64,000 nt of DNA from Argyresthia goedartella (Eukaryota; Arthropoda; Insecta; Lepidoptera; Argyresthiidae): contig OX463820.1 of the NCBI GenBank assembly GCA_949825045.1, positions 11,234,501 to 11,298,500 of the forward strand, in the 5' to 3' direction. The notes under the pieces were generated by a model. The model was not told where the DNA came from. It saw only the letters and a program-made list of their open reading frames with translations, and did not search any database. Positions 23,646 through 34,300 of this stretch are shown here, piece by piece; position 1 is the stretch's first letter; the number at the start of each line of letters is the position of its first letter. The translations under genes were made by a program, and so were the position numbers.

Positions 23646-25080
23646 TTTGCTAGTGCTGTTTTTTAACAAAGTCTGCTTCATATGAAGATGACTTTAGACG
23701 CTCTGTTGTGCATCGGGTACATTGGTGAAGAATGTTTCGAAAACACGAGTTACCTCACCGTAGGATTAAACAACATCATCTTTAAGCAGAAATCGTTGTC
23801 TCTTGGTAAAAATTTGCCAGTTTCACGGTTCACGGTTTCACGCCACACGCCACTTTACCCTATATTTTCCAACCAATTGCTTCGACATCGCTCAAATGCC
23901 CGGCTCCCGAGCTGAATAGCCCTAAATGTAACAATAAAATAATTATCCAATCATGGAATAATTGACTTAGGTTGTGGGTTGTCTGTCTCGCTCCATCGCG
24001 GCGTGTTTATGTTGCCATCCCACTCAACGCGTGCACGAAGTGGCAACGTCTGGGAACTTTGCTTCCCAGGCATCTGAGGAACGTGACAAGCACTTCAATG
24101 ACATCGGTTTAATAAAACCCTCTTCAGATCATCAAATCGATGGTCCTTCAATTGAGTTTAATAAACATTTTTGTTTGTTTTGATACTCAGAGTGTCTGTC
24201 TGGCGGGGCCGGACAGAGCTTCATTTTTAGAAGTGTTTGAAATACTAACTATTTACTTATGTCTTACTAGTAAAGTAACCTTATACGAATATTAACAAAG
24301 AATTATTACGCAAACAGCACTATCTATTGCGCAAAACACTGGGATTGGGGTGAAATAATCACATCACAGTAGAGCTGAATGAGAATAAATGTGCTATCCA
24401 AATCTGTAGGCACAGCAAGCCTGAGCATACTGTATTGCGATTGAATAATTTAGTTTTATGAGCAGGTACAGAAGTATCTACAGAACGCATACAATGTATG
24501 CACTACATATTTCAGCCCAATAAATAAGACGGTACAAAATATCCCGAGATCGCATAAGCGAGAAAAGGGTTGATCTAATGGAAGATTGAAGTAAAATAGC
24601 CTATTAGAAATCTATTTCAGATTCAATTGAAATTCAGGAAACATCTTCATTGGATCATCAGGGGCTTCGACGGCAATAAGGGACAAAAAGAGGTGCATAC
24701 ACACATAAAAACATTATTATACTTTTATTAACTTGTTCCACACGTGCCTTCACTTTTATGGATCCTCTTGTTAGTGGGTGGTCCCTCTCACGCCATTTGG
24801 AAAAGGAAATACGTTTAATAAAACTCTTTTTTTTTGGCTTTTTTTTTAAATAAAAAGCAGAAGGGCCTGGAGATCATTGCTAGATCTATGGTACCTACTA
24901 GATAGACTAGATTAGGTTTATTTATCGATAAAATTTCTTAGCAATTATCTGATTCACCTTAAAATCGTAATCAAAATTAAATAAAAACTTACTGTAAGAG
25001 GAATAGATAAATCGGAAAAAAAAGTTGTATACAGGCAAACATAATTAACTAACGTTATAGCTATGTAAGTAGGTCAAAAT
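23646..25080. other. No gene recognised
   Basis: Short frames at 23682-23915 and 23974-24183 lack motifs. A poly-T/A patch lies at 24828-24860. Unassigned. Confidence 0.45.
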
Positions 25081-25084
25081 ATTA

Positions 25085-25305
25085 CACAAAAAACAGCCAA
25101 TTTCGTGTCGAACTCGCACATTTAGGGTTCCGTAACAAACGAAGAACAATATACGCCTAAAAATGAGAAGAAAAAAACTGATTTATCAATTCAAATCTTC
25201 TTTTTTTATTTACTATGGTATGGCTTTGGGTTAACAAGATGTTTATTCTGTGAAAATATTTGGACTACTCCATTTTGACCCTTCGGGTACGGAACCCTAA
25301 AAAGG
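25085..25305 (+). mobile_element. S1-related degraded copy
   Basis: Box AACTCGCACATTTAGGGTTC (25111-25130) then CGTAACA, and the terminal CCTTCGGGTACGGAACCCTA (25280-25299). Internal sequence diverged from the 12.1 kb copy. Confidence 0.6.
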
Positions 25306-25860
25306 CGAGAGAGATGCGTTTGAAAAAACAATCTACGCTGTCAAGACAATTCGTGACCAACCCATTAGAAGACCGTTCGGATACTTTTATGTTTTGTAAC
25401 TAATTGACTTAGGGATTAGGGTGTTGAATGATTATTGTATTTTTTGTTAAACTAATTTTGTAGATAAACTAATATTTTATATTACCTAACTCATCGATGA
25501 GATTATACATAACAGGCCTCGAGTCGACAGAGTGAAGATGTTGCACTAACGTTTAGTTAAACTCAGTACACCTTTGCGTAGGTGAGTAAGGATAAGTAAG
25601 TGTTCTATTATATTCAATAGGAATCTATCTAGCTACACATACCAATCCCGCAGTTTATCTTCACATTGTGTTTGTGGTATCCTGAAATTCCGTTAGCGCT
25701 ATAGAGAAGAGGCAGTGGGTACATGTGGACTGAGCATGATGATAATGATGAAAATTTGGTGGGATAGGTACGTGAGTACGAATATCGCTCAAAATTTGTC
25801 ACTTTACGGCGGGTTGATGGAACCCTAAAATTTAGAGGATAGAACCTAAAATAAATCTAT
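25306..25860. other. No gene recognised
   Basis: AT-rich; an ATGATGATAATGATGA stretch at 25736-25751 may be the tail of an RTE-type element, but no coding sequence precedes it. Confidence 0.4.
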
Positions 25861-26175
25861 CTATCCAGCCTCCTGCACCCACTGTTGAGTGAAGGCCTCC
25901 TCTTCATTACGCCATTTATTGCGATCCTGGGGCAACCTGTACCACTGCGGCCCGCCAGTTTTGACGATTTCATCCGACCATCGGGCGGGTGGTCTGCCTC
26001 TCGGTCTACGCGTGTCCCTTGTCCACCATTTCGTCACCGCCTTGGTCCATCTGTCGTCGTCCCTCCTAGCAAGTGTCCCGGCCATCTCCACTTTAACACA
26101 TCTACGACCTTGGTGCGTCGTCGTATCTCGACCTTGGGCATGTGATCACGAAGGGAGATTCCAAGCATAGCTAAA
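25861..26175 (-). mobile_element. L-D copy 1: RTE-like LINE C-terminus
   Basis: On minus: LGISLRDHMPKVEIRRRTKV, then a slip, then LARRDDDRWTKAVTKWW, RPRGRPPARWSDEIV and EEAFTQQWVQ before the stop. This is the C-terminal region of RTE-group LINEs (the RRTKV...WAGH.AR..D.RW...GRPP.RW.DD order). A frameshift lies near 26085. The 47.8 kb copy (47791-48158) shows the same order intact. Confidence 0.8.
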
Positions 26176-26289
26176 AGAAATGGAGATAGGAAAATAGAGT
26201 GAGTTTTTTTATTTTACAATCAATCTTTCCTACCTAACCTAAACTAAAACTATTTCCCCATAAGGCATCTTACGTCTTGACAGATGGTT

Positions 26290-27490
26290 CAAGCAGCGTC
26301 TGTTTGAGAACATACGAGGTAATATGGCATCGCCGCTCGTGGCTAAACAAACTGATCCGTGAACGGCACCTTTGCCCGCAGGAGATTCGGTCTCGCGTTA
26401 TGCCTTATCGCTCGTCTTTCGGCTAGTGTGCGAAACCAAGTATTATCGTGGGTTTTAGATCCCGCTGAGATGGTTTTTCTCCATCCATCGAGGTCAGATG
26501 CGAGACTCTCCCGTGAGTTGCGCTCTATGCCGAACGCAAGCACGTCACGCTTCACGCAATCCTTGAAACGTAGGATGGGTCATCCTTCCTTACGCTTCGC
26601 AAACGCCACTTGGCTCAACAAAGTCTCTCTGGGCAAATGAGTGCTGTTCATCCGATGCATATGCCCCAGCCACCGCAAGCGTCTCTGTTTGAGAAGAGCG
26701 GTGATGCTAAGCAGCTGTGCAATCTCCAGTAATGTCTCATTTATTACCCTGCCCTTCCATGTTATGTTAAGAATGCTCCGAAGACAGCGCATGTGGAAGT
26801 TGTTAAGACGATGTTCTTGCTTGGCATACGTCGTCCAGGTCTCGGCTTCGTACAAGAGTATGCTCAGGATGCAAGCGTTGTAACCAATCATCTTGGTCTT
26901 TATTGTAAGGAGTTTGTTATTCCATACTCTTGTACGTAGCCTGTCAAAAGTCGTGGCCGCCTTGCAAATGTGGATATCGATCTCTTCATCTTCATCGACA
27001 CGGTCGAACCCAAATAGCAGAACTTATCTACCACTTCCAAGGGCACACCTTACAGTATAATGGTCGGCTGTACTAGGATTACGGACTTCTTTGCATTAAT
27101 TTATATGAAGAACAGAGAACAAGTGTGTCCAAATTTGTCCAAAAGAACTTGGAGCTCTTCGGGAGTTTTCGTTTAAAAGGCTGCATCGTTGGCAAAGAGC
27201 AGACTGTAAACAAACAGGTCCTCTCAGTTTCGACGGGACCTAAGGTGAGCACTGTTGAACAATGACCCATCTGCTCTTGTGAGTATGTGCACTCCATGCT
27301 GTGCGTCACCAAAAGCAGCATTCAGCAGCAGAGAGAAAAATATGCCGAATAATGTGGGGGCTAAGCCACAGCCTTGGCGAATTCCTCTGCGTATTGCTAA
27401 ATATAACAGAGCTTTTCATTCCTTCGTGGAAGGACTTGTCCAGCTTCAACAACTTTGGGGGCATCCTATTTTCTCAAGTGCCTATGACTG
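26290..27490 (-). mobile_element. L-E copy 1, 3' part: RT middle to C-terminus
   Basis: On the minus strand from 27490: KIGCPP (27460s), then after frameshifts RQGCGLAPTLFG (the conserved block before the active site), NAAFGDAQHGVHILTRADGS, and FANDAAF, where the usual FADD-type box has N for the first D. Next come VDKFCYLGSTVS, RLRTRVWNNKLLTIKTKM, YNACILSILLYEAETWTTYA, FHMRCLRSILNITWKGRV, LLKQRRLRWLGHMHRMN and CKRDVLAFGIERN-like sequence at 26510-26560. The order is that of an endonuclease-type LINE whose members end in a C2H2-like motif. Several stops make it dead. Its 5' part lies inverted next door. Confidence 0.82.
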
Positions 27491-27975
27491 AGCTCAACGA
27501 TCCACCCTCCCCGAGAGATCTTCATGCGGGCGTGTTACAGCTTGAATAGGGCAAGATTTCAGGGGCGGATTGTATACTCCATGAAATCCTAAAACTCAGG
27601 TGCGTATTACCACTCCTGCACAATTTCCTGGGGAAATTCTAGAAGAAAGAGCAGCTCGCTCAGGATATGCGCAATACCAATATTATCACCTTATATATAG
27701 GGAAGGGACGATTGCAAGTGTTATCGCGGTATCTCCCTTCTGAGCATCGTCGGCAAGTTGTTTGCCAGGGTCATATTGACTAAACTGCAAATCCTTGCCA
27801 AACGTGTCTATCCTTAGGCTCGCGGCTTCCGCTCCCAGCTATCCAAAACGAATCGGTATTTACGCTCCGGCAAATTCAAGAAAATAATTCTGATGATCTC
27901 GTTCGTGGACCTGAACAAGGCCTTCGACACGGTCTGCATGGAAGGCCTCTAAAACTATTTATATGACCCTAAATA
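27483..27975 (+). mobile_element. L-E copy 1, 5' part, inverted
   Basis: On the plus strand: PMTELNDPPSPRDLHAGVLQ, stop, GKISGADCILHEILKLR, AQDMRNTNIITL, YRGISLLSIVGKLFARVILT, KRIGIYAP-type sequence and FVDLNKAFDTVCMEGL, then a stop. This is the beginning of the reverse transcriptase (fingers and first catalytic motif) of the same LINE family whose later motifs lie on the opposite strand at 26290-27490. The two parts meet near 27485, and in the parent order this part's end (MEGL) is followed directly by the other part's beginning. Confidence 0.75.
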
Positions 27976-28330
27976 ACCTGACCTCTGCGAGAGGTTCTTT
28001 GGGCGCTGTAGCGTGAGTGAAGCAGTAGTGGCCAGGAGTGGTGCAAAACCCAAGTAGGCAGGCCAGACGGAATGATGGCCAGGAATCACAGCACCCGCCT
28101 GGTGTGCCGGTCAGCGGAGGCAGACAAGTAGACAGGCGAGTAGCGGCAATGATGAGCTGGAATTAAAAAAATAAAACATAGATTTGAATTGACGTCAAAA
28201 CTTTCTTGGGGTCAGTAAAACTGTAAGAAAGAACTACATGGTATGTTTAAAAACATAGATCAGATAGGATGCTGTCAAATTATAAACAAACATTTTGGTA
28301 GTTAATGGTATAAACTAAAATTGGAAATCT
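27976..28330. other. No feature recognised
   Basis: Short G-rich and A-rich stretches, no coding motif. Confidence 0.45.
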
Positions 28331-28540
28331 ATATATGTCACCGGAAAATAATACGATCCGCAAGTTTATAAATTTCCTAATATTTTTTCCGCAAGTTTAT
28401 ATATATACTAACCTAACCTAACCTAACCTAACATAACTTAACCTAACCTAACCTAGCCTAATATAATCTAGAAGGAAGTTTATAAATTTCCTAGGAAATT
28501 TATAAACTTGCGGATCGTATTATTTTCCGGTGACATATAT
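28331..28540. mobile_element. Fold-back element with 49-bp perfect arms enclosing telomere-like repeats
   Basis: Left arm 28331-28379 begins ATATATGTCACCGGAAAATA; the right arm 28492-28540 is its exact reverse complement. Inside are a second, shorter copy of CCGCAAGTTTATA (28389-28401) and a CCTAA-type tandem array. The arms may be flanked by, or include, an ATATAT duplication. No gene. A 210-bp element like this cannot move alone. Confidence 0.92.
28408..28460. repeat. Interstitial telomere-like array, degenerate (CCTAA)n
   Basis: About ten units of CTAAC/CCTAA with a few variants (ATAAC, TTAAC, TAGCC). TTAGG is the ancestral insect telomere repeat, including Lepidoptera. Here it sits inside the fold-back element, not at a chromosome end. 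Confidence 0.9.
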
Positions 28541-29199
28541 GACTTTAAAACCCCTAGCTATAATAACATTTTGGAATCAGAATTACTTGTAGAAAACAAA
28601 AATGCATTTTTTTCGTTTTTTTTTCATATTTGATTAATAGGAATTAGCTCCCATATTCGAATTTAAAGACAAACTACGCGCTCAGGGCGGCGTTGTGTGA
28701 CTCGTGGTGACTAATCCGCCCACCCCGCCCGGCTCACCCCCGCTCACTAGTAGGAATACTTTGACGGTTGATTACTTAATATTTTACTATGAAAGCAGGC
28801 GAAAGTAACAAAACATGCACTTTGTACTTCTATCATGGAGTCCGCTCTTTTGATGTAGCTAGAGGTCACCCTGTATAATAATCTATAATACCTTAGAATC
28901 CCAATACGCGCCCCTAAAACACGCATCGGTAAAGGTCAAAACACACCATTTCCGAATACGCGACCGAAGTTCGGCGTGATTATGCCTGCAATGCTATGTC
29001 AATCACGTAAGGTTCAATTCTGGAAACAAAAGTTCAGCTGCGGAACAAAAGCTGGCTTCATAGTCTAATCTGTATCTGTAAAATCAATCGTGACTATTCG
29101 AATCGTGACAGTTTTCAAACTGATGTTTTGAAAGCTGTTCGCCAACTTCAAGTTGTCTGTGCATTTCTTAAGCGATTGTAATTTTAATTTGGTAGGAAT
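28541..29199. other. No gene recognised
   Basis: Contains a C-rich patch (28715-28750) and CACCCTGTATAATA (28868-28881), reminiscent of the ends of several insect MITEs, but no partner end was found. Confidence 0.45.
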
Positions 29200-29340
29200 A
29201 TGGATACGTCAAGTGATTCAGATGAGCTACTCATCCCCATTCCATTAGAACCATCTGCATCTGTATGTATTGCACCAAACGCAACCAACAATTCGAGCAT
29301 CCCAAGTACCAAGTCTATTAGAGCGAGCCGCGACGCGTGA
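29200..29340 (+). other. Short open frame, 46 codons, unrecognised
   Basis: ATG at 29200 opens MDTSSDSDELLIPIPLEP, an acidic-serine start, and stops with TGA at 29338-29340. The minus strand is also open here. The sequence 3' of the stop is arginine-rich in the same frame (RMRSRSRRAVRK). It could be the 5' end of a degraded transposon gene. No function assigned. Confidence 0.25.
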
Positions 29341-29940
29341 CGGACGGCGTGCAATGACCGCGCCGACTCAATTGCTCCATTAGGCACCACACCAAATCTC
29401 CACCGTCGCATGCGCAGCCGTAGTAGGAGAGCTGTTAGGAAATGTTAGATTCTTTCTTACTGCTTAAGGCGATCTGCGATCTCTTCCCATGTTAACAGGT
29501 GTCCCTCCCTTGTGTTCTCGCAATTTTACAGTGTAATTGTTGCAGAAAAAAAACACTACACTGACACTATGTGTGGAGGGCATTCAAGGTAATTAGAGGT
29601 ACTATTCGTTGCAATGAGCTATCATCTCTCTGTATATAATCTCAGTCCGCAGGGGCCGTCGACCGCCACCGTGTGATAACGGTGCTAAGAGTTGCAGTTT
29701 TGAGTTAGTACCGATTATGATGTTACTGGGATGATCGCTTTTCGCGTCTATGCTATCTCTATATATTTAATTACCTTTCATACCGTGGGATGTTTTCATC
29801 TTGAGATGATGTTTTCATCGATTTATTTACAATTTTTACAGTTTTGTGCCAGTTCCTTTACGTTTTGACTATCTAATCTAGGGCTTGTTATTTTCCGGGC
29901 AGCTAAAACATATAAAACAGCAACTTTTGGCAAATCATTA
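29341..29940. other. No gene recognised
   Basis: Mixed composition, nothing recognised. Confidence 0.45.
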
Positions 29941-29941
29941 A

Positions 29942-30143
29942 TACACTGACGAGCAATGAAAAAGTTCCACCCACAAAATGCCGACAAACACCTTAATATC
30001 TCCTAAGACTTTTTAATTGGTAATATTCTGATGCGCTGTTAAATGTACTTCAATATTGCAGACGGCGTCATTAAGCTAGCCTTTGCCGTTTAGGAGTAAT
30101 TTGGTGCTATGTCACTGGAACTTTTTCATTGCTCGTCAGTGTA
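29942..30143. mobile_element. Tc1/mariner-type MITE, 26-bp perfect terminal repeats
   Basis: Ends CACTGACGAGCAATGAAAAA then GTTCCA, perfect in both orientations, flanked by TA (29942-29943 and 30142-30143). About 200 bp, no coding capacity. The TA duplication and end style indicate cross-mobilisation by a Tc1-type transposase; its end sequence differs from the Tc1 at 17496. Confidence 0.9.
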
Positions 30144-30394
30144 TAATAAAATGGCTGCGTATTAATGCGTTTGAAACCAATAAATTTAGAAAAGCCTAAA
30201 AAAATCGGTGCCATAATATTAAAAAAATTGCAGCGAAATCAAAGGAACAAAAAATATGCAAGCATATTTAAATCATAGGTTAGCTACTAAAAATAATGAC
30301 TTGACATTAAATATTGTAAACCGGGTGACTATAAATGTTTTTTATCGCCTATTTGTTTCCATCTAATAGTCTACTATTTTATTTAAAACGAAAC
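30144..30394. other. No gene recognised
   Basis: AT-rich, no repeat ends seen. Confidence 0.5.
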
Positions 30395-30525
30395 GAAATA
30401 TAGGTTTGTTAGATCACAACGTCATAACGCAACTGGTATAACGCAACTAGCAGCCGAAGCGTGGCGGAGCGGAGCGAGGCGACCCCATGTAGTGTGACAG
30501 AACCGAATTGATTGCTATCAGGGAC
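30395..30525 (-). repeat. R2 copy 2
   Basis: Reverse complement shows CAATTCGGTTCTGTCACAC, CGCCTCGCTCCGCTCCGCC and GTTGTGATCTAACAAACC, in the same order as the plus copies. It holds a local duplication of the CAACTGGTATAACGCAACT region. Confidence 0.7.
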
Positions 30526-30732
30526 ACAAATTTCAAATGTATATTTCACATTTTCTGCCTAAATATTTTAAAAGAACTTTAATATGGAATTGATAGACGG
30601 CATCTTTTTAATAAAATGGTCACCTTAAAAAAGGACTCCCCTATATAAATTCAGCTGCCAACATAATTTATTGATAAAAGTTTCCTGAAACGGAATTAAA
30701 ATGCAACTAAAAGACATTATGGGGCTCTGAGT

Positions 30733-31178
30733 TAAGGCCCAAGATCACACAAAACCACTGAAGAGAGCTTTGGCAAAAAAAATAAAAAATTACTTCCAAT
30801 AAATTCATAGGTCTCAAAAAATTATATGTTATTCACAAATCTAGATTAAATACTATGTCGTTACGCGATTGGATTAATTTGGCTCCAACGTAAAAAATCC
30901 TGAATCTATATTTAAAAGGAGATTCAATAATATGAATATAAAATTACTGATCTTTCTCCAAATTTTTATACCTAAATTTTCCTCATTTAGAGCTGCGAAT
31001 TAATCCTTAAATTTTATTAATTAGCTTATTTCCGTTTTTCAAAAAATTCGAAAAAACACCTAATTTCTAAAGTATCCGGGCGGCCCGATGCTATTCGGCG
31101 CCGCCCGCTACCCCGCCAGTACCGCTACCCCGCCAGACGACGACGGGCGAATGCGGCGCCCCTCACCTCAACAGCTAG
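30733..31178 (+). repeat. R1 copy 3, most complete
   Basis: TAAGGCCCAAGATCACACAA at the start and GCCGCCCGCTACCCCGCCAG near the end; the GCTACCCCGCCAG word is duplicated (31108-31133). About 446 bp. No coding frame. Confidence 0.8.
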
Positions 31179-31434
31179 AACTGAGCCTTAAATGCCAACC
31201 TATTAATTTTGGTATCCACTTCTATTTTTGTAAGCTACCAGAATACTGTTACTTAGCTGCCTGGTTGATGACATGCCCTAATCTAGTATCCGGGTCGGGG
31301 AATCATCAAGGACATATTTGTTTGCATTGCAATTGCATGCATTGCCTCTAACCTGAGAACGAGACTTAATTTATAATTTAAAAGTCATCCCTACTAGAAA
31401 CTCCTCAAAAGTTGACTAAAGCTTTCTTCTGTTA
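31179..31434. other. No gene recognised
   Basis: Short unique-looking spacer between two repeats. Confidence 0.45.
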
Positions 31435-31700
31435 TACAAGGTGACATTTAATTAGGTGGCCATATTTTGGGGAATGATAGTACCCATTATTAGGAACAAC
31501 TTTCCCCAAGAAACATATACTCGTAAACGAAATAAATTTTTGGGTCTCCCATAGTAACTTATAATCAGCTGAGGGTCAATGTACTGAGGGACGAAAAATA
31601 TTTTTCATTTGCGACCATATGTTTCTTTGGAAAAGTTGTTCATAATGTTCGGTGCTATCAATCCCCAAAATATGGTCAGCTTATTAAATGTCACCTTGTA
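31435..31700. mobile_element. MITE with long terminal inverted repeats, about 85 bp arms
   Basis: Left arm TACAAGGTGACATTTAATTA; right arm read on minus TACAAGGTGACATTTAATAA. Similarity continues through CCATATTTTGGGGA, GAACAACTTT and GAAACATATG. 266 bp total, no gene. Confidence 0.9.
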
Positions 31701-31727
31701 TTTTGAATATGTTTTACTATTATGTGT

Positions 31728-31835
31728 CCAAAGCCAGAGTCCTTTATTACTGTAGATATTTCGATATTTAAAAAATGCTTGTACACGGAATTTGCCCCTT
31801 CTCTACATTGAACAGCTGCGGGAGGGTGTTAATAA
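31728..31835 (-). mobile_element. L-C 3' tail fragment
   Basis: Reverse complement carries ACCCTCCCGCAGCTG, CAATGTAGAGAAGGGGCAAA and ATATCTACAGTAATAAAGGA, matching the 3'UTR words of the L-C copies at 40510-41000 and 55160-55260. Confidence 0.65.
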
Positions 31836-32702
31836 ATAGTAACATTTATATATATATATATTACTTAATCATTATCAATAAGTTCTGACTTGTAATTAAT
31901 TAATCATGGATATCATAGTAAACCTTTTTACTTGAAGTATATTAACATGGTTTTTAGATTGCTTAAATGCCATGCCAGCCATGTTAAAAGCCCATGAATC
32001 CACTAACAATTGTATCCAACTATCGCATCATAAACACCGTCAACGAAGCTATGCTTTGATCTACACGGAAATCAAACTCTGAATAGCTCACAGTATGGAA
32101 AGGGTTTCCAATCCCGTAATCTATCTTCAAATCCCGTATTTGCGGGATCATAATATTTCATTCCCTAGGGTTTCTGGTACGATGGGGTCCGTATGTGAGA
32201 GACGCAGGGAAAGTTAATTAATTAGGAGCTATTTAGATATACCTCCTCTGCTTTCTAAAATTAAATCAATTAAAATGAATGTAATGTTTCATGGATAACG
32301 ATATGGATTACTATTTATAATTGGGTATAGGTAATATATATTAGCTACGGGATGATAATTATATTAAGTAACTAGATCCCGGAATATAGAGATCTCGCAG
32401 CATCGGGATTGGAAGCCCTAGTACCCTAGGGTTCGGCAATTCCAAGCGCTCGAGGATAATGGGATTCGGAGCGAGAGCCATTAGTCTGCGATTTGTCAAG
32501 TAGGTGTCTTCTGTCTACCCTACGGTAGTCGCCCTGTCTGCCCGCTCTAAATCAGAGCCGGCAGATGTTCCCACAAAAGGAATAACAGTAGAGTTTAGAA
32601 AAGGCCGGCTAATAGGGAATGAAACTGGTTCTTTTTACGCTGATTTCTTAATCATACTGGACACGCCTATAAATTTATACTTAAGAAATCATGACTAAAC
32701 TG
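31836..32702. other. No gene recognised
   Basis: Includes a small TA microsatellite (31851-31862). Nothing else identified. Confidence 0.5.
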
Positions 32703-32842
32703 GAGCCATCCTTAGAATCAGCATTTGGCATCTGTCAACAGTAGCGTTTTTAAGCGAAACAAGACACAAGGAGAACAAGACTGACGCATATCACTGTCTC
32801 TATTGTTGACAGATATCAAATGCGACTTCTAGGAATGGTTCC
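32703..32842. mobile_element. M4 copy 1: fold-back element
   Basis: Left arm TTTGGCATCTGTCAACAGTA (32724 on); right arm on minus TTTGATATCTGTCAACAATA. The outer part GAGCCATCCTTAGAA pairs with GGAACCATTCCTAGAA. A second copy lies at 50926-51084. Confidence 0.8.
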
Positions 32843-33884
32843 ACCTTTAGTCGTAATAACAACTTATTCTCAGATTAAACAGATAATGAAATTGACATAC
32901 AGACAGACACAAACATTACTAAATAAAATAAAAACATCATCAATTAAAAACAGACATCTTCCTGCCAAAGGTTCCCAAAACACTGGCAGCATTACTCCGC
33001 TGCACAGCCAAGGAAATCCTCTGCATAAGACTAAACTGATGAATAATGATTTCTTCCAAACAATGTTATTAGAAACATTTATAGATTCTCCAAAGCTGCG
33101 GATGAGTGACACAGTAAACGTGGGCCAATTTAAATCATCACCTAGAAATTATTTTACGCAGTGATCACGATGCGTGTTGGAATCATATAAATCTATACTT
33201 TCAATTATAGCAGGCTGCGTGACCATCATAGGGTATTATTAGTCTGTCTGTTTGCACATTCAGACGCGTTTTATGATGATTTTATAAGACAAGAAAGCCT
33301 AATAACTCATAGCGGTAGCTCAGCATTATGCTACGGACGGTCACGGGATTTTGGTGAGACATAATTTTAAGTGTAGTTTACATCTATAGTGTGTTTGGCA
33401 GATCGATGCAAAGTCCTGAAAAGAAGAAAATACAGATCATTTAGAGCCAATCAGGCCGAACTTGTGTTGGCCGAAGTCTTACCGTTTCGTTTTTATCGAT
33501 GTTTTATTGTTCATGACGAAAATCCCCTGAATTTTACTTTTTTAGTAATCTAACAAAACCTGTTCTAGGCATCTATAACTTTGTTTTTACATACCTTTAA
33601 AGTGATAGAAAATTTCCTCTGCTGTTAAGCAAGGTTTATGTGACTGCATTTAAAAAAATAAGAGTTTTAAACCGTTTTGAAAACATGCTTGGCTTTTCGT
33701 CTATCTTTTTAAATATCATTTACCTCATAAATTATTGAAATAAGGACCTCCGAACTAAATTGAGGGAGAAAAATTCCACCAATTTTATTCTCTCGCACGT
33801 TGGTGGCGTATTTTGAAAGTTAGATATATCGATAGAAAACTATGAACATAACATAATAACATAACAAATAATGTCCTAAAGCGA
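32843..33884. other. No confirmed gene; one unrecognised frame
   Basis: A 114-codon plus frame ends at 33164 and begins inside the M4 element. It contains SITPLHSQGNPLHK, which resembles a minus-strand frame at 35028-35366 (AITPL...GNPLHR). Probably repeat-derived. Confidence 0.35.
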
Positions 33885-34300
33885 AACGTTTAGCCATAGA
33901 GCAATAGCCATGCATGTGTTAGGTCTAAGGTGTAAGACTTTGGAGATGATGGCAGGATGGATATCGGACGAAACTCTTTTAAGGAGGAGATATTTGATGT
34001 TTTGGGTTAAGGTATACTAAAGCTTTTTTACATATAAGGGAAGAAACAACTGGAGAGAGAGTGGTTTATATAATATGTGTGATAGCTGGAAGTAGCTCGT
34101 CGAGCATACTACTGATAATTTTAGTGCAGATATAATTATCTCCTACAGCTTTGGAGGAAATGGTGAGCACTGCTTTCTTAACTGCATCAAATCCGACGTA
34201 CGCAGACTGGCATCCTTTACAGTGGATTCAATGACGACAGGGGGCGACAGAGAATATTTTTTTGAGACCGTTGAGATCATTATTGTCAACCAAATGATTC
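33885..34300 (-). mobile_element. LINE reverse-transcriptase fragment (CR1-group type)
   Basis: Minus-strand reading from about 34300: KAVLTISSKAVGDNYICTKI, SSMLDELLPAITHII, then after frameshifts SSLKEFRPISILPSSPKSY (33930-33980), the conserved second RT motif. Stops and frameshifts throughout. The wording is close to lepidopteran CR1-group elements and could belong to L-C. Confidence 0.65.

Noticed and set aside
25885..26170. Plus-strand frames opposite the RTE C-terminus
   Set aside because: Shadows of the minus-strand LINE coding sequence.
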